Shown piece after piece: positions 28,863-37,279 of a stretch of DNA of 64,000 nucleotides. Source of the DNA: Pseudomonas frederiksbergensis (GTDB taxonomy: Bacteria > Pseudomonadota > Gammaproteobacteria > Pseudomonadales > Pseudomonadaceae); assembly GCF_001952935.1 (NCBI RefSeq), contig NZ_CP018319.1, positions 1,911,501 to 1,975,500 on the forward strand, given 5' to 3'. Within the stretch, counting starts at the first letter, position 1, and each line of letters opens with the position of its first letter. The translations under genes and the position numbers were made by a program. The notes under the pieces were generated by a model. It was not told where the DNA came from, made no database searches, and saw nothing but the letters and a program-made list of their open reading frames with translations.

Positions 28863-31185
28863 ACGGAAGCTTCCATGGCTGTTTCTGATCCTGCTGCTGG
28901 CGGTGCTTGCGCTCGCCGGCTGGCAATGGCGTGACGGTGCCCCGCTGTCGGCCAACCTGATGGAACTGGTGCCGGGCACGGCGCCAGACCCGCTGGAACT
29001 GCGCGCCGAACAGCGCATGCAAGAACCACTGAACCGCGAAATGCTGGTGCTGGTCGGTCACACCGATCGCCAGCAAGCGGTCGCGATGGCGCAGAAACTG
29101 GGTGAGCAATGGCAGGCGAGCGGCTTGTTCGAGAAGGTCCAGTGGAACCTGCAAGCCGACTTGCCGGCGCTGCGCACGCAGTTGCTCAATGGCCGACTCG
29201 CGATGTTGTCAGCGGCTGACCGACAGCAACTGATCGAGCATCCCGACGCCTTTATCCAGCAGCGAGTCCAAGCGCTGTTCGACCCCTTCACCGGTTTCAG
29301 TCTGGTGCCGAGCCAGGATGACTGGCTGGGCCTGACCGGACGCATCCAGAACAGCCAGCCGCAGCGCGGTTCGGTGCAATTGGACATCGGCAGCGGTGCG
29401 CTGGTGGCCGATGCCGACGGCAAGAGTTGGGTGCTGCTACGCTCGCGCACCACGGGCAACGCCTTCGACATGAACCTGCCGCTGCAAGTGGCCGACCTGC
29501 TCCAGCACAGCCGTGAAGAAGCCGCCCAGGCCAACGTCCAATTGCTTGCCGCCAGCGGTTTGCTCTATGCGGCCAGTGGGCAAAAGCAAGCCGCCCGGGA
29601 AATGACCTGGGTCGGTGGCGGCGCCACGGCGGGCATTCTGTTGCTGTTGTTGCTGGCCTTCCGGCGCTGGCGGGTGTTGCTGGCCTTCGTCCCGGTGCTG
29701 GTCGGCATGCTCTTCGGCGCGGTGGCCTGTGTGGCGCTGTTCGGCCGGATGCATGTGATGACACTGGTGCTCGGTTCGAGCCTGATCGGCGTAGCGGTCG
29801 ATTACCCGCTGCATTACCTGTCCAAGAGCTGGAGCCTGAAACCCTGGCACAGTTGGCCGGCCCTGCGCCTGACATTGCCGGGCCTGACGCTGAGCCTGAT
29901 CACCAGTTGCATCGGTTACCTGGCCCTGGCCTGGACACCGTTCCCGGCGCTGACCCAAATCGCCGTGTTCTCTGCCGCGGGTCTGCTCGGCGCTTATTTG
30001 TCCGCGGTGTGCCTGCTGCCGGCACTGCTCAAGGGCGCAGATTTGCGTCCAGCGCAGTGGCCGCTGCGGGTAGCCGAGTATTTGCTGGGGCGGCGTGAAG
30101 CGCTGCTCAAACTCGCGAGCACGCCGGTGCTGCTGGCGCTGCTGATCGCCTTTTGTGTGGCCGGCCTGTTGCAGCTCGAGACCAAAAACGACATTCGCCA
30201 ATGGGTCGGTGCACCGCAGCAACTGACTGACGAAGCACAAACCATTGCACGCATCACCGGCTATCAACCCACCAGCCAGTTCTTCCTGGTGCGCGCGGCC
30301 AATCAGCAGCAATTGCTGGAACGCCAAACCGCGCTGAGCGAGCGGCTGGATCAGTTGGTCAACCTGGACAAACTCCAGGGTTATCTGTCGCTCAATCAAT
30401 TGGTCAGCCAACCCACCGAACAGCGCAAAGTGCGTGAAGCGCTGAACAAGTTGCCGCAGTTCTGGCAACCGCTGCTCGATGTCGGCGTGCCGGCCGAGGC
30501 GCTGCAAGCTGAGCTTACGAAATTGCAGGCGATGCCCACCGAAGACATCGACGCGGCGCTGGTCGGTCCGTTGGCCGAGCCCTATCGCCCGCTGTGGCTG
30601 GGACCGACCGAGGACGGCGTAGCGGCGATGGTCAGTCTGCAAGGCTTGAACAACCCCTCTCTGCTGCGCGTCCAGGCGCTGGATTTGCCGGGCGTGGAAC
30701 TGGTGGACCGCCTCGGTGAGTTGAACAAGGTGTTCGCCGACACCCAGATCAGTGCCGCAGAGTTGAAACTCGCTTCCTGCGTGTTGATCGTGCTGGTGCT
30801 GATCCTGCCGTTCGGTTTCGGCGGCGCCCTGCGAATCGTCGCCCTGCCGCTGTTGGCCGCACTGTGCAGCCTGGCCAGTCTCGGCTGGATGGGCCAACCG
30901 CTGACGCTGTTCAGCCTGTTCGGCCTGCTGCTGGTGACGGCCATCAGCGTCGATTACGCGATCCTCATGCGTGAGCAGGTCGGCGGCGCTGCCGTGAGCC
31001 TGCTGGGCACCTTGCTGGCGGCGCTGACCACCTGGCTGTCGTTCGGTTTGCTGGCGGTGTCCAGCACCCCGGCGGTGAGCAATTTCGGTCTGTCGGTGAG
31101 CCTGGGGCTGGCATTCAGTTTCATTCTTGCGCCATGGGCCGGACGCCAGGTTCACGTTGCCCCGGTCACGGAGTCGGCGACATGA
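28846..31185 (+). CDS. apeM: MMPL/RND-family exporter (ApeM-like)
   Basis: A 779-residue inner membrane transporter with two repeats, each having one helix, a large periplasmic loop and five helices (membrane blocks near 10-30, 245-380, 415-440 and 640-770). MMPL proteins drive lipid and polyketide export. The companion LolA-like gene upstream (17-base overlap) and lipoprotein gene downstream suggest an inner-to-outer membrane route for the finished aryl polyene lipid. The stop overlaps the next start (ATGA). Confidence 0.87.
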   Translation: MTLPSERKLPWLFLILLLAVLALAGWQWRDGAPLSANLMELVPGTAPDPLELRAEQRMQEPLNREMLVLVGHTDRQQAVAMAQKLGEQWQASGLFEKVQWNLQADLPALRTQLLNGRLAMLSAADRQQLIEHPDAFIQQRVQALFDPFTGFSLVPSQDDWLGLTGRIQNSQPQRGSVQLDIGSGALVADADGKSWVLLRSRTTGNAFDMNLPLQVADLLQHSREEAAQANVQLLAASGLLYAASGQKQAAREMTWVGGGATAGILLLLLLAFRRWRVLLAFVPVLVGMLFGAVACVALFGRMHVMTLVLGSSLIGVAVDYPLHYLSKSWSLKPWHSWPALRLTLPGLTLSLITSCIGYLALAWTPFPALTQIAVFSAAGLLGAYLSAVCLLPALLKGADLRPAQWPLRVAEYLLGRREALLKLASTPVLLALLIAFCVAGLLQLETKNDIRQWVGAPQQLTDEAQTIARITGYQPTSQFFLVRAANQQQLLERQTALSERLDQLVNLDKLQGYLSLNQLVSQPTEQRKVREALNKLPQFWQPLLDVGVPAEALQAELTKLQAMPTEDIDAALVGPLAEPYRPLWLGPTEDGVAAMVSLQGLNNPSLLRVQALDLPGVELVDRLGELNKVFADTQISAAELKLASCVLIVLVLILPFGFGGALRIVALPLLAALCSLASLGWMGQPLTLFSLFGLLLVTAISVDYAILMREQVGGAAVSLLGTLLAALTTWLSFGLLAVSSTPAVSNFGLSVSLGLAFSFILAPWAGRQVHVAPVTESAT

Positions 31186-32342
31186 TGATCGTCGTGTTCT
31201 GGATCATGGCCCTGGCGCTGTTCGCCGTGGCCACCCGTGTCGGTCGTCACTTCGGCGTGATCCCGATTGTCAGCCAGTTGCTGCTGGCCACCTTCGGCCT
31301 GCCGCTGCTGATGTACTTCTGGATCGAGCCCCAATGGCAATTGAGCGGCGCCGCACTGGTCGCGCCGGTCTGGCTGAAAAACCTCTACAGCCTGGGTTTT
31401 GCCTTGTTGCTGGGGCACATTCTCAGTGACGTGATTGACCTGCGACTTGACCGTCAAAGCCTGAAAATCGCCCTGCCGAGTTTCTGCATTCCGTTTGCCT
31501 GCGGCCTCGCGACAGCGGTCTGGCTGTTGCCGCCGCAACCCTGGATCAGTTCGCTGGCGGTCGGCCTGCTGTTCGCCATCACCGCGATTCCGGTGTTGTA
31601 TCTGTACCTGCGGCACATCAAGTACCCACCTGCCGCTACCCGGCGACTGGTGCAGACCGCGATCCTCATCGACCTCACTTGCTGGACCCTGTTTGCCATC
31701 GCCCAGGGCAGCCTGCACCTGAGCAGCCTGTTACTGCCGCTGGCCGGCGCCTGCCTGCCGCTGCTGCTGCGTCTGCTGCGCTTGCGCCAGCCATTGCTGC
31801 ACAGCGTGTGCTTCTTCGCGCTGCTGGTCGTGGCGGAACACTTCAAGCTCAATGCGCTGATTTTCGGCATCGGTTACCTGCTGTGGATGGCCGCGCTCAA
31901 AGTGCCGCTGGTGTTGCCGTTGCCGGTGATCTGGATGAGTCACTTGCAGACGTATATCGCGATCCCGCTGATCCTCACGTTCGGCATCGTGCAAATCAAT
32001 GTCCACGCGGCCATGGCCAGCCTCGGTTGGGTGCAACTGGCGGCACTGCTGCTGTTCCCGATTGCCAGTAAGCTGCTGGGCAACTGGCTGGGCCTCGGCT
32101 GGGCCGGCGCCTCGTTTGAGGGTGCCAGCCGCTGGCGCGAAAGCGTCTTGCTGAATATTCGTGGGTTGAGCGAGATCGTCTTTCTCAACCTGCTGCTGCA
32201 ACAACAACTCATCACCCCGGCGCTGTACTTCGCGCTGATGGTGATGGGCCTGATCGCGACACTGCTGCCGGCACTCGCCGGTATGCACCGAACCCCTCTG
32301 AACATCGCCGTCCCGGCAAGGAGCTCCCGTGCCAACAGTTGA
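31182..32342 (+). CDS. CPA2-like cation/proton antiporter-type membrane protein
   Basis: A 386-residue protein with about twelve hydrophobic helices and no soluble regulatory domain. NIRGLSEIVFLNLLLQQQLI near the end resembles the RG-L-x-E-x-V-x-L-N segment of Na+/H+ exchangers found in antibiotic gene clusters, and ALLLGHILSDVIDL and FAITAIPVLYLY fit the same fold. The substrate is unknown; proton-coupled export or pH balance for the pathway is an inference. It is not among the core ape genes I recall from E. coli. The ATG at 31182 overlaps the exporter stop. Confidence 0.7.
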   Translation: MMIVVFWIMALALFAVATRVGRHFGVIPIVSQLLLATFGLPLLMYFWIEPQWQLSGAALVAPVWLKNLYSLGFALLLGHILSDVIDLRLDRQSLKIALPSFCIPFACGLATAVWLLPPQPWISSLAVGLLFAITAIPVLYLYLRHIKYPPAATRRLVQTAILIDLTCWTLFAIAQGSLHLSSLLLPLAGACLPLLLRLLRLRQPLLHSVCFFALLVVAEHFKLNALIFGIGYLLWMAALKVPLVLPLPVIWMSHLQTYIAIPLILTFGIVQINVHAAMASLGWVQLAALLLFPIASKLLGNWLGLGWAGASFEGASRWRESVLLNIRGLSEIVFLNLLLQQQLITPALYFALMVMGLIATLLPALAGMHRTPLNIAVPARSSRANS

Positions 32343-33576
32343 AATGGAACATCGTCAGGTCGTGGTGATCGGTGCAGGTCCATCGGGCGCCATCGCCGCC
32401 GCGCTGCTCAAGCGCAAAGGCCATGACGTATTGATGATCGAACGCCAGCATTTCCCAAGGTTTTCCATCGGTGAAAGCCTGCTGTCCCACTGCCTGGATT
32501 TCGTCGAAGAAGCGGGCATGCTCGAGGCGGTGAATGCCGCCGGATTCCAGTTGAAAAACGGTGCGGCATTCGCTTGGGGCGAGCAATACAGCGCCTTTGA
32601 TTTCGGCGAGACGTTCAGCAATGGCAAGCCGACCACCTTCCAGGTCCAGCGGGCCGATTTCGACAAGCTGCTGGCCGATCAGGCCGCGCTGCAAGGGGTG
32701 GACGTTCGTTACGGCGAAGCCATCGTCAGCGTCGATTTCACCCTGGCGAAACCGCAACTGGACGTGCTTCGCGAAGACGGCAGCCAGTACCGCGTCGAAG
32801 CCGATTTCGTGCTGGATGCCAGCGGCTACGGCCGTGTGCTGCCGCGCCTGCTCGACCTTGAAGCGCCGTCGGACTTCCCGGTGCGCCAGGCCGTGTTCAC
32901 CCACGTCGAAGACCACATCGACAACCCGGCCTTCGAACGGGAAAAAATCCTCATCACCACCCATCCGATCCACCGCGACATCTGGTTCTGGACCATCCCG
33001 TTCAGCGACGGCCGTTGTTCGGTGGGCGTGGTCGCGGCAGCCGAACACTTCGAAGGCCGCATGGAGAACCTGGACGATTGCCTGCGTGGGTTCATCGCTG
33101 AAACCCCAAGCCTGGCCGGTGTGCTGAACAACGCCGTGTGGGACACGCCTGCCCGAACCATCGGCGGCTACTCGGCCAACGTCAAAACCCTCCATGGGCC
33201 AGGTTTTGCCCTGCTCGGCAACGCGGCGGAATTCCTCGACCCGGTGTTCTCCTCCGGCGTGACCATCGCCATGCGCTCGGCGAGCATGGCCGCCGCGGTG
33301 CTGCATCGCCAACTGCAAGGCGAAAGTGTCGATTGGCAGACTGAGTTCGCCATCCCCCTCAAGCGCGGCGTCGACACGTTCCGTTGCTACGTCGAAGGCT
33401 GGTACGCCGGGACGTTCCAGGATGTGATTTATTTCGAGGGCGGCTCGCCGGATATTCGCCGCATGATCAGTTCGATCCTTGCTGGTTATGCCTGGGACGA
33501 GCGTAATCCGTTCGTCACCGAACCCAAGCGTCGGCTGCGGATGCTCTCGGAGCTCTGTGCAAAGGACGCCACATGA
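32329..33576 (+). CDS. FAD-dependent oxidoreductase with halogenase-like motifs
   Basis: A 415-residue flavoprotein of the tryptophan-halogenase/geranylgeranyl-reductase superfamily. The Rossmann motif is VVVIGAGPSG (Gly15, Gly17, Gly20). Two features of flavin halogenases are visible: a lysine in GFQLKNGAAFAWG (Lys76), at the place of the hypohalous-acid-binding lysine of phenol halogenases, and WFWTIP (219-224), which fits the WxWxIP signature. VLDASGYGR is the second FAD motif. It may halogenate or hydroxylate the aryl head group, as in brominated xanthomonadins. The start is GTG at 32329, with AAGGAG five bases upstream. It overlaps both neighbours. Confidence 0.75.
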   Translation: MPTVEMEHRQVVVIGAGPSGAIAAALLKRKGHDVLMIERQHFPRFSIGESLLSHCLDFVEEAGMLEAVNAAGFQLKNGAAFAWGEQYSAFDFGETFSNGKPTTFQVQRADFDKLLADQAALQGVDVRYGEAIVSVDFTLAKPQLDVLREDGSQYRVEADFVLDASGYGRVLPRLLDLEAPSDFPVRQAVFTHVEDHIDNPAFEREKILITTHPIHRDIWFWTIPFSDGRCSVGVVAAAEHFEGRMENLDDCLRGFIAETPSLAGVLNNAVWDTPARTIGGYSANVKTLHGPGFALLGNAAEFLDPVFSSGVTIAMRSASMAAAVLHRQLQGESVDWQTEFAIPLKRGVDTFRCYVEGWYAGTFQDVIYFEGGSPDIRRMISSILAGYAWDERNPFVTEPKRRLRMLSELCAKDAT

Positions 33577-34298
33577 GCTACTTGAGCGACACCTACGTCG
33601 AAGAGACCCGCTTCGGTTTCTGGTTCCTGCGCAGCCACACCTGGCAGCACCATGTTTTGCGCGTGGCAATCGCCGATTTGCGCAGCCTGTTCAGCGAAAC
33701 ACCGCCGAGCAACCCGGTGCTGCTGGATGCCGGTTGCGGTCAGGGCAAGTCGTTCCAGTACCTGCGCCAGACCTTCGCGCCCCAGCGCCTGATCGGTCTG
33801 GACGCCGACCCGCACAGCCTGAACCTGGCCGGCGAAGAAGCCGTCCGCCAGGGCATGGCGGTGGAGTTGATCGGCAGCGACTGCGCGAGCATCAACGTCC
33901 CGGACGCCAGCGTCGATTTGCTGTTCTGCCACCAGACCTTCCATCATCTGGTGCAGCAACAACAGGCACTGACCGAGTTCTACCGCGTGCTCAAACCCGG
34001 TGGCTATCTGCTGTTCGCCGAATCCACCGAGGCTTACATTGATACTTGGGTGATCCGCTGGTTGTTCCGTCATCCGATGCACGTGCAAAAGAGCGCCGCC
34101 GGGTACCTGGACATGATTCGCCAGCAGGGTTTCGAACTCGGCTCGCAGAATGTGTCTTATCCATACTTGTGGTGGAGCCGCGCCAAGGATTTCGGCCTGT
34201 TTGAACGCTTGGGCCTGCGCCGGCCAAAGCCCTTCGGCCAACGGGAAGAAACCCTGGTCAATGTGGTCGCGCGCAAACCTCTTGAGGGTGTTGTGTGA
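33573..34298 (+). CDS. SAM-dependent methyltransferase
   Basis: A 241-residue class I methyltransferase. LLDAGCGQGKSFQYLRQTF is motif I, GLDADP motif II, and VDLLFCHQTFHHLVQQQQAL with VLKPGGYLLFAEST are the later motifs. In this context it would O- or C-methylate the aryl head or the polyene acid; the substrate cannot be read from sequence. It is coupled by 4-base overlap to the flavoprotein gene, so the two may form a tailoring pair. Confidence 0.83.
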   Translation: MSYLSDTYVEETRFGFWFLRSHTWQHHVLRVAIADLRSLFSETPPSNPVLLDAGCGQGKSFQYLRQTFAPQRLIGLDADPHSLNLAGEEAVRQGMAVELIGSDCASINVPDASVDLLFCHQTFHHLVQQQQALTEFYRVLKPGGYLLFAESTEAYIDTWVIRWLFRHPMHVQKSAAGYLDMIRQQGFELGSQNVSYPYLWWSRAKDFGLFERLGLRRPKPFGQREETLVNVVARKPLEGVV

Positions 34299-34903
34299 TG
34301 TTCAGTGCAACTCAAACCTGTGGGAGCGGGCTTGCTCGCGAAAGCGGTGTGTCAGTCGACATCATTGGTGAATGTAAGACCGCATTCGCGAGCAAGCCCG
34401 CTCCCACAGGGATAGTAAGCATTCTGCGATTTCTGCTGCTTGGCGCGGTCCTGTTGCTGAGTGCCTGTGCCAGCCGGGCGCCTTTGCCCGAGCAAACCCC
34501 GAACCTGTCGTTGCCGCTGCAATTGCACATCCAGCGTCTGGTGGCCGACCAACGGCAGGACTGGGTGCTGGTGATCCAGCGTGAAGGCCCTGGCATTCGC
34601 TGGTCGATGATGGACTTGCTGGGCATTCCCCAGGCACGCCAGAAACTGGTCGATGGCAAGTGGCAGGCTGACGGTCTGCTGCCGCCCAATCCGGAAGCGC
34701 GAGAGCTGTTCGCGGCGCTGCTGTTTGCGCTGACCCCAAAAGATGAACTGTCGGGCAACTATCCCGCCGCGTGGCAGCATGGCTCGCAACGGTCCTTGCC
34801 AGCGCACTGGGAAGTCCGCTACTCACAACCCATGAGCTTTGAATTGAACCTGCCCAAAGGCCCGAAATATCAAGTCACGCCGCTCAGCGGGGAGACGCCA
34901 TGA
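34298..34903 (+). CDS. apeN: DUF3261-type lipoprotein (ApeN-like) with REPIN translated before the signal peptide
   Basis: The last two thirds match the DUF3261 lipoproteins of polyene clusters. A lipoprotein signal, ILRFLLLGAVLLLSAC, places the lipidated Cys near residue 57. Upstream of it the frame continues through a REPIN (residues about 7-38, including GSGLARESG and ASKPAPTG) back to ATG 34298 or GTG 34295, both overlapping the methyltransferase stop. Between REPIN and signal peptide there is no ATG, GTG or TTG in frame; the next TTG falls inside the hydrophobic core. If the gene works, either the REPIN is translated or a rare ATT codon is used. A role with LolA-like ApeL and exporter ApeM is inferred. 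Confidence 0.7.
   Translation: MFSATQTCGSGLARESGVSVDIIGECKTAFASKPAPTGIVSILRFLLLGAVLLLSACASRAPLPEQTPNLSLPLQLHIQRLVADQRQDWVLVIQREGPGIRWSMMDLLGIPQARQKLVDGKWQADGLLPPNPEARELFAALLFALTPKDELSGNYPAAWQHGSQRSLPAHWEVRYSQPMSFELNLPKGPKYQVTPLSGETP
34317..34410. repeat. REPIN within the 5' coding frame of apeN
   Basis: Arms CCTGTGGGAGCGGGCTTGCT and its complement are separated by about 45 bases. The spacer shares GCGGTGTGTCAG with the two REPINs that flank hemE, so the three belong to one recent sublineage. Confidence 0.9.
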
Positions 34904-36096
34904 CGGCCTACCTGAATGCCCTCGGGGTGATCTGCGCCCTGGGCCGTGACAAGTCCGAAGTCGCCCGTAACCTGTTTGCCGGTGATTGTTCGGGCATGCG
35001 TGATGAGGCTGGCTGGGTGGCAGAACGGTCGTTGCCTGTGGCCGCAGTCCAAGGCGAACTGGCACCGATCCCGGCCGAGCTTGCGCCGCAAAACACCCGC
35101 AATAATCAATTGCTGCTGGAAGCCGCGCTGCAAATTCGCGAAGACATCGACCAGGCGATCCAGACCTACGGCCGCGACCGCATCGGTATCGTCCTGGGCA
35201 CCAGCACTTCGGGCATCGACGAAGCCAGTCGCGGCCTGGCCCATTACATCCGCGAGCATCAGTTCCCGGCCAGTTACGACTATCAGCAACAGGAACTCGG
35301 CGCCCCGGCGAACTTCCTCGCCGACTGGCTGCAATTGAGCGGCCCGGCCTATGTGATTTCCACGGCCTGCACCTCCAGCGCCCGAGCGCTGATGAGTGCG
35401 CAGCGACTGCTGGACCTGGGCATTTGCGACGCGGTGCTGTGCGGCGGTGTCGACAGCCTGTGCAAGTTGACCCTCAATGGGTTCTCGGCGCTGGAAGCGG
35501 TGTCCGGGCAACGCTGCAACCCGTTTTCGGTGAACCGTAACGGCATCAACATTGGCGAAGCGGCGGTGCTGTTTTTGATGAGCAAAAATGTCGGCGACAG
35601 CCAGCCGATTGCCCTGCTCGGCAGTGGCGCCAGCTCCGATGCCCACCACATTTCCGCACCGGAGCCGACCGGCCGCGGCGCCCTGCAAGCGATGCGCAAA
35701 GCCTTGAGCCGCGCCCAACTGCAACCGCAGCAGATCGATTACCTGAACCTGCACGGCACCGCCACCCAACACAACGACGCCATGGAAAGCCTGGCGGTGG
35801 CGACGTTGTTCCCGGCGGGGGTGCCGTGTTCGTCGACCAAACCCATGACCGGCCACACCCTCGGTGCGGCCGGCGCGCTGGAAGCGGCGTTCTGCTGGTT
35901 GAGCCTGAGTGCAGGCAACCGCGAGCACGCCCTGCCGCCCCACGTCTGGGACGGCCAACCGGACCCCGATTTGCCAGCCCTGAAATGGGTGACCCCGGCC
36001 GATCGCCTGACGTCCATTGCACCTCGCTATCTGATGAGCAATTCCTTTGCCTTCGGTGGTAACAACGTCAGCCTGATTATCGGAGACGCCCCATGA
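34900..36096 (+). CDS. apeO: 3-oxoacyl-ACP synthase (ApeO-like ketosynthase)
   Basis: A 398-residue thiolase-fold condensing enzyme with an intact triad: Cys157 in STACTSSARAL, His285 in NLHGTATQHND and His319 in KPMTGHTLGAAG. It elongates the aryl starter with malonyl units. ApeO enzymes act with the inactive partner ApeC, encoded at the far end of this operon. It is coupled to apeN and apeP by 4-base overlaps. Confidence 0.92.
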   Translation: MTAYLNALGVICALGRDKSEVARNLFAGDCSGMRDEAGWVAERSLPVAAVQGELAPIPAELAPQNTRNNQLLLEAALQIREDIDQAIQTYGRDRIGIVLGTSTSGIDEASRGLAHYIREHQFPASYDYQQQELGAPANFLADWLQLSGPAYVISTACTSSARALMSAQRLLDLGICDAVLCGGVDSLCKLTLNGFSALEAVSGQRCNPFSVNRNGINIGEAAVLFLMSKNVGDSQPIALLGSGASSDAHHISAPEPTGRGALQAMRKALSRAQLQPQQIDYLNLHGTATQHNDAMESLAVATLFPAGVPCSSTKPMTGHTLGAAGALEAAFCWLSLSAGNREHALPPHVWDGQPDPDLPALKWVTPADRLTSIAPRYLMSNSFAFGGNNVSLIIGDAP

Positions 36097-36554
36097 TTGA
36101 CTGGCCGATCGCCGAGCTGCTGCCGCACGCTGGCGACATGATCTTCATCGAACAGATCCTGTCGTTCGATGACGAGCAGATTTACACCCGCCTCACCGTC
36201 AAACCCGATGGCCTGTTCAGCCGCCCGGACGGCAGCCTGCCGGCCTGGGTCGGCATCGAACTGATGGCCCAGAGCGTCGCCGCCTATGCCGGTTGCCACG
36301 CGCGCCAGCGAGGCGATGCGGTGGAGCTGGGGTTTCTGCTCGGCACCCGCAAATTCGAGTGCAACGTCGAGCACTTCCCCGTCGGCACCGAGTTGACCAT
36401 CCACGGCATCCGCTCACTGGAAGACGACAACGGCATGGGCGTGTTCGAATGCCACATCACCGCCCCCGGCATTCACGCTACCGCTCGTCTGAACGTGTTC
36501 CGTCCGCCTCAGGCCGCCCAATACCTTCATGAAACCCAAGGAACCCAGCCATGA
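36093..36554 (+). CDS. apeP: 3-hydroxyacyl-ACP dehydratase (ApeP-like hotdog)
   Basis: A 153-residue hotdog-fold protein. LLPHAGDMIFIEQI carries the catalytic-histidine segment of the family, and WVGIELMAQSVAAYAG is the central helix. With the ApeI domain of the ligase fusion it should form a dehydratase pair that makes trans double bonds. It overlaps both neighbours by 4 bases. Confidence 0.87.
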   Translation: MIDWPIAELLPHAGDMIFIEQILSFDDEQIYTRLTVKPDGLFSRPDGSLPAWVGIELMAQSVAAYAGCHARQRGDAVELGFLLGTRKFECNVEHFPVGTELTIHGIRSLEDDNGMGVFECHITAPGIHATARLNVFRPPQAAQYLHETQGTQP

Positions 36555-37279
36555 CTGAATCCGTACTGATCACCGGTTCCAGCCGTGGCATCGGCCGCGC
36601 TATCGCTTTGCGCCTGGCCCAGGCCGGGCATGACATCGTGCTGCATTGCCGCAGCGGCCTGGCGGACGCAGAAGCCGTGAAGGCGGAAATCGAAGCCTTG
36701 GGGCGCAACGTACGCATTGTGCAATTCGACGTGTCCGATCGCGCCAACTGCAAAGCCATTCTCGAAGCCGACGTGGAAACCCACGGCGCCTATTACGGCG
36801 TAGTGCTGAACGCCGGCCTGACGCGCGACGGTGCCTTTCCAGCCCTTACCGAGGATGATTGGGACGTGGTGATGCGCACCAACCTCGATGGTTTCTACAA
36901 CGTGCTGCACCCGGTGATGATGCCGATGATTCGCCGTCGCGCGGCCGGACGGATTGTTTGCATCACCTCGGTGTCCGGGTTGATCGGCAACCGTGGCCAG
37001 GTCAACTACAGCGCCTCCAAGGCTGGTTTGATCGGCGCGGCGAAGGCGTTGGCGATTGAATTGGGCAAGCGCAAAATTACCGTTAACTGTGTCGCACCCG
37101 GCTTGATCGACACCGCGATGCTCGATGAAAACGTGCCGGTGGAAGAAATGATGAAGATGATCCCCGCCCAACGCATGGGTACCCCGGAAGAGGTGGCCAG
37201 CGCGGTGAATTTCCTGATGTCGGCGGAAGCGTCGTACATCACCCGGCAGGTTCTGGCCGTTAACGGAGGCCTGTGCTGA
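36551..37279 (+). CDS. apeQ: 3-ketoacyl-ACP reductase (ApeQ-like, FabG family)
   Basis: A 242-residue short-chain dehydrogenase/reductase. VLITGSSRGIGRA binds NADPH, LNAGLTRDGAF is the NAG motif, and the YSASK catalytic pair follows a serine in ITSVSGLIG. It reduces each beta-keto intermediate. The stop overlaps the next ATG by one base (TGATG). Confidence 0.92.
   Translation: MTESVLITGSSRGIGRAIALRLAQAGHDIVLHCRSGLADAEAVKAEIEALGRNVRIVQFDVSDRANCKAILEADVETHGAYYGVVLNAGLTRDGAFPALTEDDWDVVMRTNLDGFYNVLHPVMMPMIRRRAAGRIVCITSVSGLIGNRGQVNYSASKAGLIGAAKALAIELGKRKITVNCVAPGLIDTAMLDENVPVEEMMKMIPAQRMGTPEEVASAVNFLMSAEASYITRQVLAVNGGLC

Noticed and set aside
28150..34410. REP repeats read as a CRISPR array
   Set aside because: They occur as isolated inverted pairs at distant sites, not as direct repeats with regular spacers, and no cas gene is present.
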